The notes under the pieces were generated by a model. That model ran no database searches and had not been told where the DNA came from. It saw nothing but the letters and a program-made list of their open reading frames with translations. From DATMAM01 sp035559995 (GTDB lineage: Bacteria; Desulfobacterota; Binatia; UBA9968), in contig DATMAM010000030.1 of the NCBI GenBank assembly GCA_035559995.1, forward strand, positions 62,001-126,000: a stretch of DNA of 64,000 nt, given 5' to 3'. Positions 8,636 to 21,290 of the stretch are shown piece by piece. The number at the start of each line of letters is the position of its first letter. The stretch's first letter is position 1. A program made the position numbers and the translations under genes.

Positions 8636-9229
8636 TCAGCACAGGTCGTAAATCGACTTCAGCTTGAGCGTGCGGCGCACGAGATCCATCCAGGCGTGTA
8701 GGTTCCTGTAGGTCTCGGGCACCGCGGACTTGACGCGATGGTACAGGTAGTGGAGCTGCGTGAAGATGGCGATGTCGGCCAGGGTCATCCGCTCGAAGAT
8801 GAACTGTTTTCCGGTCAGCAGGAGGTCGAGGCTACGAAAGTGCGTCGCGATTTCATCGCTCGCCTTCCTGATCGCTTCGGGCGCGCTCTCCTGGGCCGCG
8901 CGGCGCACCTCGTGAACCGCGCAATTGAGCACTTCGTCCGCCCAGTCCTCGAGCATCAGGCACAGGCCTTTTGCCGACGGGTCCGCCGGGTAGATGCTGT
9001 TCTCGGGATAGCGCTCTTCCAAAAACGCGGCGATCACGGTCGAGTCGATCACGCACTGGCCGTGAAAATCCATGACCGGAACTTTTCTTTGCTTCGAGAA
9101 CTCGATCAGCGAGCGCCGCTCGTCTTTCCTCACGTCGACCGACTCGTAAGGGATGTTTTTCTGCGCGAGCACGATCCGGACTTTCTCGCAGAACATCGAG
9201 CTCGGCGTCTCAAACAGGCGGATGCTCAT
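8636..9229 (-). CDS. Glutathione S-transferase family protein
   Basis: A 197-residue two-domain GST. The thioredoxin-like N-domain begins with IRLFETPSSMFCEKVRIVLA, includes the cis-Pro segment KVPVMDF and the glutathione-recognition segment DSTVIAAFLEERYP. The helical C-domain carries the N-capping motif TLADIAIFTQLHY. SSMFCEK places a possible catalytic Ser or Cys where maleylacetoacetate isomerase and omega-type GSTs have theirs. GGAGG seven bases before ATG (complement of 9236-9240) supports the start. It converges with the class II aldolase gene and precedes an MFS gene on the same strand. The substrate is unknown. Confidence 0.88.
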   Translation of the reverse strand: MSIRLFETPSSMFCEKVRIVLAQKNIPYESVDVRKDERRSLIEFSKQRKVPVMDFHGQCVIDSTVIAAFLEERYPENSIYPADPSAKGLCLMLEDWADEVLNCAVHEVRRAAQESAPEAIRKASDEIATHFRSLDLLLTGKQFIFERMTLADIAIFTQLHYLYHRVKSAVPETYRNLHAWMDLVRRTLKLKSIYDLC

Positions 9230-9266
9230 ACGCTTCCTCCGAAACGGTTCGATCGGTGGCGCTCTC

Positions 9267-10607
9267 TCACGGCGCGGCGGCTTGCGGAACGAGCGCCCGC
9301 GCCGCCGCGCGCGGGCGCGGGATGCTAAGAGCGATCGCGGCGGCGATTATCCCCATAAAGCCGCCGATGATAAACGCAAGATGGTAATCCCCCAGCCAGA
9401 CCCGGATCAGGCCGCCGCCGATGGCCGAGAGCGCGGCGCCGATCTGGTGCGCGAGAAAGATCCACCCGTAGACGCGGCCGATGGCGCGCTTGCCGAAAGC
9501 GTCGGCCGCCAGAGCGATCGTCGGCGGCACGGTCGCGAACCAGTCGAGGCCGTAGACGACGGCAAACACAAACAGGTGCGAAAAGTCGGTGACGAACGGC
9601 AGGATGAAAAGCGACGAGCCGCGCAGCGCGTACACCAGCGCGAGGAGCTTCCTCGGGTTGACGCGATCCGTGAGCCATCCCGAGATCAAGGTGCCGACAA
9701 AGTTCATGCCGCCCATGACGCCGATGGTCGCCGCCGCGGTGATTTCGGGAATCCCGTGGTCGATGGAATGCGGTATGAGATGCGTCCCCACCAGGCCATT
9801 GGCCGTGCCGCCGCAGACAAAAAAACTGGCGCAGAGAAGCCAAAACGTGGGCGTTCGTAGCACGTCCGGGAACGAGATCTCGCTTTGCGGCCGCGCGCCG
9901 GCCGCGCCCGCGCGGAGCCTGAGCGCCTGCTCGGGCGCGGGCTCTTGGGCGCCGTAGGGGAGGAGGCCGACGTTTGCCGGATCGTTTTTCATCCACTTCG
10001 AGACCGCAAGCAGCATCGCGAGGCAAATACCGACGAGAAAGACCGAGCTGCCGCGCCATCCCGAATGGACGATGATGGCCATGAGCAAAGGAAAGAAAAT
10101 GAGCTGGCCCGTGGAACTGGCGCTGTTTAAGATGCCGAGGACAAGCCCCCGCCGAGCGACGAACCAGCGCTGCGCGACCGTCGCCGACAACACCGAAGAA
10201 CCGCCGCCCGCGCCCAGCCCGACGACGACGCCCCAGAGCACGATCAGCTGCCACAGCTCCGTCATGAAGATCGTGCCGCTAACTCCGATCCCGATGAGCG
10301 CCAGGCTCCCGAGCATCACCTGGCGCGGGCCGTAGCGGTCCAAGAGCCAGCCGCTCAGCGGCGCCGCGGCGCCGTACAAAAATAAATTGACGCTGATCGC
10401 GGAAGCGATTGCGGCGCGATTCCAGCCGAATTCAGTCTCCAGGGGATGAATGAGGACCGAAGGGGACGAGCGAACGCCGGCAGCGATCAGCGTCGTCAAA
10501 AAGCTCGTCGCGACGATGACCCAGCCGTAGTGAAACGGCAATGGGGCGGGCGGCGCTGTCGGAGAGCGCGGCGCGCGGCCCGACACCGGCGGTCCGAAGA
10601 AGCTCAT
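9267..10607 (-). CDS. MFS transporter (monocarboxylate/oxalate-formate antiporter type)
   Basis: A 446-residue polytopic protein with about twelve membrane helices in two halves separated by a hydrophilic loop around residues 200-250. The N-terminal PFHYGWVIVATSFLTTLIAA and the MFS motif A region LLDRYGPRQVMLGSLALIG are typical of the MCT/OFA branch, which moves small carboxylates; the second-half counterpart is SGWLTDRVNPRKLLAL. It lies 37 bases upstream of the GST gene on the same strand, so the two may be cotranscribed. I see no strong ribosome site before ATG 10607. A small organic acid is a fair guess for the substrate. Confidence 0.85.
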   Translation of the reverse strand: MSFFGPPVSGRAPRSPTAPPAPLPFHYGWVIVATSFLTTLIAAGVRSSPSVLIHPLETEFGWNRAAIASAISVNLFLYGAAAPLSGWLLDRYGPRQVMLGSLALIGIGVSGTIFMTELWQLIVLWGVVVGLGAGGGSSVLSATVAQRWFVARRGLVLGILNSASSTGQLIFFPLLMAIIVHSGWRGSSVFLVGICLAMLLAVSKWMKNDPANVGLLPYGAQEPAPEQALRLRAGAAGARPQSEISFPDVLRTPTFWLLCASFFVCGGTANGLVGTHLIPHSIDHGIPEITAAATIGVMGGMNFVGTLISGWLTDRVNPRKLLALVYALRGSSLFILPFVTDFSHLFVFAVVYGLDWFATVPPTIALAADAFGKRAIGRVYGWIFLAHQIGAALSAIGGGLIRVWLGDYHLAFIIGGFMGIIAAAIALSIPRPRAAARALVPQAAAP

Positions 10608-10758
10608 CCTCTACCGTTTAACAGTTTCGCGGACGGATCGTCAAACGCGCGCCGCGCGGCAAAACTTCTCCGCGAGCGGTGACGGCCCAAAGCGCCAAAG
10701 CGGCTTTATCGTTGGCAGATCGGCGCGGGTGGGTTATAGTGTCGTGCCGTCCGCAGCC

Positions 10759-12024
10759 ATGAACATCCAGCGAGCTTTTGCCGGCGCCTTCGAGGACAAA
10801 AGAAAAGCGCTGATCAACCTCCAGTGGCTGGTGGTGATCGTCACGTCCTACCTCTCCGTGTTTAGCGGCGGCACGGTCGTCGCCGACCACCGGGTCTACG
10901 CTCTCATCGGCGCGCTCCTCGCGTCGGTCGCCGTGCTGCACCGGCTCTCGCCAAACGCCTTCGAGCACCGCTATTTTGCGCCCGGCCTGGTGGTTGTCGA
11001 CACGCTGCTCATCGGCTGCGGCATTGCCCTCAACCAGGATCGCCCGTGGGATCTGTTCCTGCTTTTCTTTTTCGCCATCTTCATCGCCGCGATCGGCGAA
11101 AGTCTCGTCCAGATCGTGGGCATCTGCCTGGTCGCCAGCGTGATCTTTATCGTCGTCGCGCAAGCGCACGGCGGCGGGCTGGCGGCGCTCGAGTGGGACG
11201 CGCTTCTCAGGATCCCGTTCGTCTTCGGTGTTTCGGTTCTCTACGGCTACATGGCGGAGCAGACCAGGAGAGAGAAGAGCCGTCTGCGAGAGGAAGGGGA
11301 CAAAATCAAAGCGGAGTTTCTGAGCGTGATGTCGCACGAGCTGCGAACGCCGCTCAACGTGATCATGAACTACGCGGCGATGATGCAGAAAGGGGTCCTC
11401 GGCGAGCTCAACCCCGAGCAGAAGCGAGCGGTCGAAAAGATGACCCATCATTCGCGCGAGCTGCTGGGCATGATCAACGACATTCTCGAGATCACACGGC
11501 TGGGCGCGGAAGCGGTCAAGCTGGAGCGCCACAGGTTCCATCTGAGCCATCTCCTGGACGACATCCGGGCGGGCTACGAAATCCCGCTCGACAAAGACGT
11601 GAAGCTTTGCTGGGACTATTCCCCCGAGCTTCCGGTCATCGAGACCGACGCCGGGAAACTGCGACACATCCTTTGGAACCTGATCAACAACGCGATCAAA
11701 TTTACCGACGCCGGGCGCGTCACCGTCGCGGCGCGCGCCAACGAGCGGGCGGTCGAGCTCAGCGTGTCGGACACCGGCATCGGCATTCCCAAAAAAGACC
11801 TGGCGAAGATTTTTGAGATCTTCCATCAAGCGGATAGCTCCGCGGCGCGAGACTACGGCGGCGCGGGCGTGGGCCTGCACATCGTCAAGCGATTTACCGA
11901 GATGCTGGGCGGCGCCATCAGGGTGGAAAGCGAAGAAAACCGCGGCTCCACCTTCACCGTGACCTTGCCCTACGCCCCCGAGCCCGTTCGGGAGCGGGTT
12001 GAATCTTGCGGCGCAAACAAGTAA
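10759..12024 (+). CDS. Orphan membrane sensor histidine kinase
   Basis: A 421-residue sensor kinase. Residues 1 to about 165 hold five or six hydrophobic helices without a clear periplasmic domain, so it may sense the membrane or an intramembrane signal. The dimerisation domain has the phospho-acceptor H193 in SVMSHELRTPLN. The ATPase domain shows the N box HILWNLINNAIKF, G1 DTGIGI, the F box and G2 GGAGVGLHIVK. There is no HAMP, PAS or receiver domain. No response regulator gene is adjacent, so its partner is elsewhere. I prefer ATG 10759 over GTG 10729, but neither has a good ribosome site. It diverges from the MFS gene across 151 bases. Confidence 0.9.
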   Translation: MNIQRAFAGAFEDKRKALINLQWLVVIVTSYLSVFSGGTVVADHRVYALIGALLASVAVLHRLSPNAFEHRYFAPGLVVVDTLLIGCGIALNQDRPWDLFLLFFFAIFIAAIGESLVQIVGICLVASVIFIVVAQAHGGGLAALEWDALLRIPFVFGVSVLYGYMAEQTRREKSRLREEGDKIKAEFLSVMSHELRTPLNVIMNYAAMMQKGVLGELNPEQKRAVEKMTHHSRELLGMINDILEITRLGAEAVKLERHRFHLSHLLDDIRAGYEIPLDKDVKLCWDYSPELPVIETDAGKLRHILWNLINNAIKFTDAGRVTVAARANERAVELSVSDTGIGIPKKDLAKIFEIFHQADSSAARDYGGAGVGLHIVKRFTEMLGGAIRVESEENRGSTFTVTLPYAPEPVRERVESCGANK

Positions 12025-12406
12025 AGCTCGCCGAATCGTGAAGAACGACTTCGGCCGCCAGCCGGTCGAGCCGCACGAGCTGTTGAACCGCTGGATCATC
12101 GGCGCTAAAGGCGGAGTCGCTCGAGCTCGCCTGGGTCAACTATTTCGGTCACCGGGCGCCCTCAAGCGCCGCGAGTAGCCCGAGCTCACCTTCCCGCTGA
12201 CGGACTGCCAGCCTGAATGCGACCGAGCGACCCCTTCCAACGAGCGGCGTCAGGCTGCGAATCGCATTCGTTCGACCCGCTTTACAAGGTTCGGCCAAGG
12301 CAGTAGAGTTGCTCTTGCGGTGCGCTCGCTTCGTTTCGCTTCCGCGAACCTCCCACCGCGCCCGGCCGTCAAAGCGCCAAGAGCGGCTCGAGGCTGGAGG
12401 TTGCCT
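12025..12406 (+). other. Long intergenic stretch without a recognisable gene
   Basis: These 382 bases lie between the histidine kinase and CBS protein genes. I read all six frames and found no segment that resembles a known protein, and no RNA gene. The last part, about 12300-12400, has open frames that continue into the CBS gene but show no conserved residues. It should hold the promoter of the CBS gene, whose ribosome site GGAGG is at 12396-12400. Confidence 0.5.
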
Positions 12407-12835
12407 ATGACAAGAGTGAAGGACGTTCTCGCGGTCAAAGGCTCGGCAGTGTACTCGATTGCGCCGGACGCCTCGGTTTATGACGCCATGAAGCTCATGG
12501 CGGACAAGGGAATCGGCGCCCTCATCGTCATGGAGGGCGAAAAGGTCGTGGGAGTCATTTCCGAGCGCGACTACGCGCGCAAGGTGATCCTCCAGGGGCG
12601 CTCCTCGCGAACGACGCAGGTTCGGGAAATTATGACGAGCCAGGTACTGTACGCCCAGCCCGAGCAAAATATCGAGGAGTGCATGGCCGTCATGACGGAA
12701 AAGCGCGTGCGCCACCTCCCGGTATTGGAGGGTGGGAAGGTGATCGGCGTTATTTCGATCGGCGACCTCGTAAAATCGATCATCTCGGAGCAAAAGTTCA
12801 TTATCGAACAGCTCGAGCGCTACATCACGAGCTGA
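12407..12835 (+). CDS. CBS-domain pair protein
   Basis: A 142-residue protein that is little more than two tandem CBS domains, about residues 8-65 and 75-135. Each shows the typical end pattern, VVGVISERDYARKVI in the first and VIGVISIGDLVKSII in the second, with RHLPVLEGGKVIG between. CBS pairs bind adenine nucleotides and usually regulate other proteins; stand-alone pairs of this size are common in soil bacteria. GGAGG at 12396-12400 supports ATG 12407. The second domain keeps the Ile-Gly-Asp-Leu element often involved in ribose binding. The partner protein is unknown. Confidence 0.88.
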   Translation: MTRVKDVLAVKGSAVYSIAPDASVYDAMKLMADKGIGALIVMEGEKVVGVISERDYARKVILQGRSSRTTQVREIMTSQVLYAQPEQNIEECMAVMTEKRVRHLPVLEGGKVIGVISIGDLVKSIISEQKFIIEQLERYITS

Positions 12836-12878
12836 TCCCGCCGCTTTCCGCCGCGAGCCGATTGCCGCGCTTGAAAAA

Positions 12879-12892
12879 CTTAAAAAATTAAG
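12879..12892. promoter_or_regulatory. AT-rich palindrome upstream of the Lrp/AsnC gene
   Basis: The palindrome CTTAA-AAAA-TTAAG sits in a notably AT-rich patch (about 12870-12925) in otherwise GC-rich DNA. The rest of the 254-base gap holds a weak hairpin AGCC...GGCT followed by a T-rich run, possibly ending the CBS transcript. Lrp-family regulators bind AT-rich imperfect palindromes and often regulate themselves, so this may be an operator. That role is inference. Confidence 0.35.
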
Positions 12893-13019
12893 CTTTTAGC
12901 CCTCTTAGGCTTTTGTTTTTAAGTCAGAGCCTCCCGGGACTATTTTCACCAAGCGAGTCCGACGAGGGCAATTTCGCCAAATCTTTTACGCGCTTTTAAC
13001 GGGTCGACGCTCAGAAACC

Positions 13020-13050
13020 TTGACTTCTGCGACAAAACCTGCCATTTAGA
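13020..13050 (+). promoter_or_regulatory. Possible sigma-70 promoter of the Lrp/AsnC gene
   Basis: TTGACT at 13020-13025 is a good -35 element. The best -10 match, TTTAGA at 13045-13050, gives a 19-base spacer, which is longer than ideal. Transcription would begin near 13057, about 30 bases before the TTG start codon. This is a weak call made from the two hexamers alone. Confidence 0.3.
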
Positions 13051-13089
13051 ACTTTCGCCTAAAGGCAAGAAATAGCTAAGAAACCAAAC

Positions 13090-13560
13090 TTGTTCGACAA
13101 AATCGACTTAAAAATCATCTCGATTCTTCAAAACCACGCCAGGAGGCGCCTTTCGGACATAGCCAAGGAGGTGGACCTCTCGTCTCCGGCGGTCATTGAA
13201 AGGGTTAAAAAGCTCGAGAACCAGGGCGTCATCAAGGGGTACCAAGCGGTCCTGGATGCCAAGAAAATCGGCAAAGATATCACGGCTTTTGTCGGGGTCT
13301 CGGTCGGTCATCAGGCCAACATGAGCGAGTTTGCCGAGCAGATGATGCGGCATGCGGACGTGCTCGAATGCCATCATGTGACCGGAGAGGAAAGCTTCAT
13401 TTTAAAAGTAAAGACCAGAAACACCGGCACGCTGGAAAAACTGCTAGCGGAGATCCGCTCGATCGAAGGCGTCACGCGCACCGTCACCAAGGTCGTGCTC
13501 TCGACCGCAAAAGAGAGCCAGAGATTGGAGTTCGACAACATTGAAGCCACAGAAACGTAG
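13090..13560 (+). CDS. Lrp/AsnC family transcriptional regulator
   Basis: A 156-residue leucine-responsive-type regulator. Residues 4-60 form the winged helix-turn-helix with the classical IDLKIISILQNHARRRLSDI and SPAVIERVKKLENQGVIKGY. The C-terminal RAM domain (about 68-145) has the effector-binding segment HHVTGEESFILKVKTRN. The start is TTG at 13090: an in-frame stop lies at 13060-13062 and no ATG or GTG comes between. Initiation may therefore be weak. The gene ends 31 bases before gltB and lies in the same direction, so it probably regulates, and may be cotranscribed with, glutamate synthase. Lrp-type control of gltBD is known in enterics; the extension to this organism is inference. Confidence 0.9.
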   Translation: MFDKIDLKIISILQNHARRRLSDIAKEVDLSSPAVIERVKKLENQGVIKGYQAVLDAKKIGKDITAFVGVSVGHQANMSEFAEQMMRHADVLECHHVTGEESFILKVKTRNTGTLEKLLAEIRSIEGVTRTVTKVVLSTAKESQRLEFDNIEATET

Positions 13561-13591
13561 CGCAGGAAACGGAACGGAGAGGGCCAGCTTC

Positions 13592-18190
<4,599 letters not shown>

Positions 18191-18198
18191 AGCGAACC

Positions 18199-18240
18199 GT
18201 TTCGGGTTTTCGCGTCTCGGGCTAAGCGGAAACCGGAAAC
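18199..18240. repeat. Imperfect inverted repeat in the gltB-gltD junction
   Basis: Arms 18199-18211 (GTTTCGGGTTTTC) and 18228-18240 (GGAAACCGGAAAC) pair at 11 of 13 positions around a 16-base loop. It lies in the 130-base gap between two genes that must be made together. The same TTTCGGGTTTCG-type words recur at the ccmB-ccmC and icd-mdh junctions. It has no following T run, so it is not a normal terminator. Confidence 0.7.
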
Positions 18241-18320
18241 GCGAAGCGCTTTCGGCGTTCGCCGCAGGTTCGCACCCATCGGTTACAGGCGCGCACGCGT
18301 AGGAGAAGTTGACAGGAACA

Positions 18321-19805
18321 ATGGGCAAACCCACCGGATTCATGGAATACCCGCGCGAGCTTCCGCCGGATCGCTCGCCGCTGGAGAGAATCAACGATTG
18401 GCAGGAGTTTCACGAGCACTTTCCGGAAAGCAAGCTTCGCCGACAGGGCGGGCGCTGCATGGATTGCGGCATTCCGTTCTGCCACACCGGCACGCTGCTG
18501 AACGGCATGGCCTCGGGGTGCCCGATCAACAATCTCATCCCGGAGTGGAACGATCTCGTCTATCGCGGTCTTTGGAAGGAAGCCCTGGAGCGGCTGCACA
18601 AGACCAACAATTTCCCGGAGTTCACCGGCCGGGTTTGTCCCGCGCCCTGCGAGGGCTCGTGCGTGCTCGGCATCAACGAGCTCGCGGTAACGATCAAGAC
18701 CATCGAGTGCGCGATCATCGACAACGGCTTCGCACAGGGTTGGGTGCGTCCCGAGCCGCCGGCCAAGCGGACCGGCAAGAAGGTCGCGGTCGTGGGGTCG
18801 GGGCCGGCCGGGCTTGCGTGCGCCGCGCAGCTCAATCGCGCCGGCCACTGGGTGACCGTTTACGAGCGCGCGGACCGCATCGGCGGTCTTCTCATGTACG
18901 GCATCCCCAACATGAAGCTCGACAAAGCCATTGTCGAGCGGCGCGTCCGTCTCATGGCGGCCGAAGGGATCCAGTTCGTGACGAACACGGAGATCGGCAA
19001 GGACATTCCCGCCAAAAAGCTGCGCGCGGAATTCGACGCCGTCGTCCTGTGCTGCGGCGCGACCAAGCCCCGCGACCTGCCGATTCCCGGACGCGACTTG
19101 AAGGGAATCTACTTCGCGATGGAGTTCCTTCACGCGAACACCAAAAGCCTGCTCGACTCGGGGCTCAAAGACGGCCATTACATCTCCGCCAGGGACAAGC
19201 ACGTCATCGTCGTCGGCGGCGGCGACACCGGCACGGACTGCGTCGGGACCGCGATGCGCCACAAGTGCAGGAGCTTGGTGCAGTTCGAGATCCTCCCGCG
19301 CCCGCCCGACGAGCGCCAGCCCGATAACCCGTGGCCGGAGTGGCCGAAGATCTACCGGCTGGACTACGGCCAGGAAGAGGCGAAGGCGCGCTTCGGCGAC
19401 GACCCGCGCGTCTATCTTACGACGCCGGAAAAGTTCGTCGGCGACGCCAGTGGCCATGTAAAAGAAGTCCACACGGCCACCGTGGAATGGACCAAGACCG
19501 AAACGGGAGCCTTCGTGCCGCGGCGGATTCCCGGGACGGAAAGGATCTGGCCGGCCGACCTGGTGTTGCTCGCGATGGGATTTCTCGGCCCGGAAGACAC
19601 CGTGCTGGAGGAGTTGGGGATCGAGCGCGACGCCCGCTCCAACGCCAAAGCCGAGTACGGAAAGTACGCGACCAATGTGCCGGGCGTGTTCGCCGCCGGA
19701 GACATGCGCCGCGGCCAGAGTCTCGTCGTGTGGGCGATCAACGAAGGGCGGGGCGCCGCGCGCGAGTGCGACCGGTACTTGATGGGAACCACGTGCCTTC
19801 CCTGA
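18321..19805 (+). CDS. gltD: Glutamate synthase (NADPH), small subunit
   Basis: A 494-residue beta subunit that supplies electrons from NADPH to GltB. The N-terminal cysteine-rich helical domain has CMDCGIPFC and CPAPCEGSCVLG, ligands of two 4Fe-4S clusters. The FAD site is VAVVGSGPAGLACAAQL, the NADPH site VIVVGGGDTGTDC, and the C-terminal FAD contact GVFAAGDMRRGQSLVVWAI. I chose ATG 18321 because MGKPTGFMEYPRE is the usual N-terminus of this subfamily; AGGA at 18313-18316 could serve as its ribosome site. A TTG at 18309 is the alternative. It completes GOGAT and links nitrogen assimilation to the adjacent Lrp-type regulator. Confidence 0.96.
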   Translation: MGKPTGFMEYPRELPPDRSPLERINDWQEFHEHFPESKLRRQGGRCMDCGIPFCHTGTLLNGMASGCPINNLIPEWNDLVYRGLWKEALERLHKTNNFPEFTGRVCPAPCEGSCVLGINELAVTIKTIECAIIDNGFAQGWVRPEPPAKRTGKKVAVVGSGPAGLACAAQLNRAGHWVTVYERADRIGGLLMYGIPNMKLDKAIVERRVRLMAAEGIQFVTNTEIGKDIPAKKLRAEFDAVVLCCGATKPRDLPIPGRDLKGIYFAMEFLHANTKSLLDSGLKDGHYISARDKHVIVVGGGDTGTDCVGTAMRHKCRSLVQFEILPRPPDERQPDNPWPEWPKIYRLDYGQEEAKARFGDDPRVYLTTPEKFVGDASGHVKEVHTATVEWTKTETGAFVPRRIPGTERIWPADLVLLAMGFLGPEDTVLEELGIERDARSNAKAEYGKYATNVPGVFAAGDMRRGQSLVVWAINEGRGAARECDRYLMGTTCLP

Positions 19806-19991
19806 CCCTGGCGTAAGCGTCGCCAAGCGAGCGCGCCCGCGCGCGCCGTCAGCAACTTTCTCCGCCTTGCGATCGCATTCGCGCCGCGTCTTGTCACGGG
19901 CGCCGTTCACCGCTACATTCATTGACCTTGCCGTGGAAACGGGCAGCGTCTGCGAAACCCTTTTTGCTTCCTCGCCCCGATAGGCCGCGCC

Positions 19992-21290
19992 GTGAACCCC
20001 CAGGATCCGCCCCCAAGGCCGCGCGGCGACGAGCGCGCGTTTCTTTCGCCGCTCCGGCACCGCGATTTTCGCGTCTTCTGGAGCGGTTTGCTCGCTTCGG
20101 GGATCGGCAGCCAGTTCACCTCCGTCGCGATGGCCTGGCAGATCTACGAGCTCACCAACTCGGCCTTTCAAATCGGCCTTCTCGGCCTTGCGCGCTTCGT
20201 GCCGCAGATTCTGCTTTTGCTCGTCGGCGGACTCCTCGCGGACGCGATCAATCGGCGCAAACTCATGATGTGCACGCAGTCGGGCCTCGTCGTCGTCTCC
20301 ACGGCGCTCGCGCTGCTCACGGTCACGGGCAACGCCTCGCCGCCGCTGCTCTACGGCGCGAGCATGCTGCTGGCGTTCTTTAGCTCGCTCGAGACGCCGT
20401 CGCGGCAGGCGATCGTGCCCAGCCTGGTGCCGCCGCAGGATCTGCCGCGCGCGCTGGCGCTCCACAGCTCGCAGCGCTACGTTTCGGTCATCGTCGGTCC
20501 CTCGTTGGCGGGACTCGTGCTCGCCTTTTCGGGCGCAGCCGCGTGCTACGCGATCGACGCGCTCTCCTGGCTGGTGATGCTTTGGGCGCTCGCGATGCTG
20601 CGCGCGCCGCTGCGCGAAGGCGGGGGATGGAAGGCGGTTTCCTTCGCATCGCTGCGCGAGGGGTTGCGCTTCGTCTATCGCCATCCGGTGATGTTCCCGT
20701 TGATGCTCCTGGATTTTGGCGCGACGTTTTTCGGCTCGGTGCGGGCGCTGCTTCCCGTTTACGCGCGCGATCTGTTGGCGGTCGGCCCCGAGGGCTTGGG
20801 CGTGCTGTATGCGGCGACCGCCGCCGGCTCGCTCGCCACGGCCGTTACGGTGAGCTGGCTCGGAGAGTTTCGCCGCGCCGGGTTGTGGATCTTGAGCGGC
20901 GTCACGGTCTACGGGGTGTGCGTGATTCTGTTCGCCGGCTCGCGCACCTTCTGGCTCTCGGTCGTTCTGCTGGGAAGCGCGGGCGCCGGCGACATGTTGA
21001 GCACGATTTTGCGCGGCGCGATCAACCAGCTGAGCACGCCGGACGAGCTCCGCGGGCGCATGGCGGCGATCAACAGCGTCTTCGTGATGGGCGGCCCGCA
21101 TCTGGGGCAGTTTGAGTCGGGCGTTGTCGCCGCGTGGCTTGGAGCGGAGCTTTCGGCGATGACCGGCGGCCTTGCGACCCTGGCGATGGTCGCGTTCGTC
21201 GCCGCGGCGTTCCCGGCCGTGCGGGACTACCAGCTCCGGCAGGGCCAGGCCGGGCGCTCCGCTACCGTTTCGTCTTCGGACGCGACTTGA
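19992..21290 (+). CDS. MFS transporter, MFS_3 (enterobactin-exporter-like) family
   Basis: A 432-residue permease with about twelve predicted membrane helices. The N-terminal pattern FRVFWSGLLASGIGSQFTSV and the QIYELTNSAFQIGLLGLARF segment are characteristic of the MFS_3 exporters (EntS-like). The motif-A loop is GGLLADAINRRKLMM, and STPDELRGRMAAINSVF falls between the late helices, as in that family. The start is GTG 19992. It ends 29 bases inside the convergent TPR gene, so the two share 3' DNA. Exporters of this group move siderophores or small hydrophobic compounds; no biosynthetic cluster is beside it, so the substrate stays open. Confidence 0.88.
   Translation: MNPQDPPPRPRGDERAFLSPLRHRDFRVFWSGLLASGIGSQFTSVAMAWQIYELTNSAFQIGLLGLARFVPQILLLLVGGLLADAINRRKLMMCTQSGLVVVSTALALLTVTGNASPPLLYGASMLLAFFSSLETPSRQAIVPSLVPPQDLPRALALHSSQRYVSVIVGPSLAGLVLAFSGAAACYAIDALSWLVMLWALAMLRAPLREGGGWKAVSFASLREGLRFVYRHPVMFPLMLLDFGATFFGSVRALLPVYARDLLAVGPEGLGVLYAATAAGSLATAVTVSWLGEFRRAGLWILSGVTVYGVCVILFAGSRTFWLSVVLLGSAGAGDMLSTILRGAINQLSTPDELRGRMAAINSVFVMGGPHLGQFESGVVAAWLGAELSAMTGGLATLAMVAFVAAAFPAVRDYQLRQGQAGRSATVSSSDAT

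Noticed and set aside
12300..12406. N-terminal extension of the CBS protein from 12320
   Set aside because: It has no conserved residues, and a good ribosome site at 12396-12400 points to ATG 12407.
19806..19991. Terminator after gltD (TGGCG...CGCCA near 19807-19824)
   Set aside because: The stem is only five base pairs and no T run follows, so I do not call it.
18222..21101. A 959-codon open frame on the - strand opposite gltD and the MFS gene
   Set aside because: It has the same antisense origin, no motif, and an overlying pair of intact genes.
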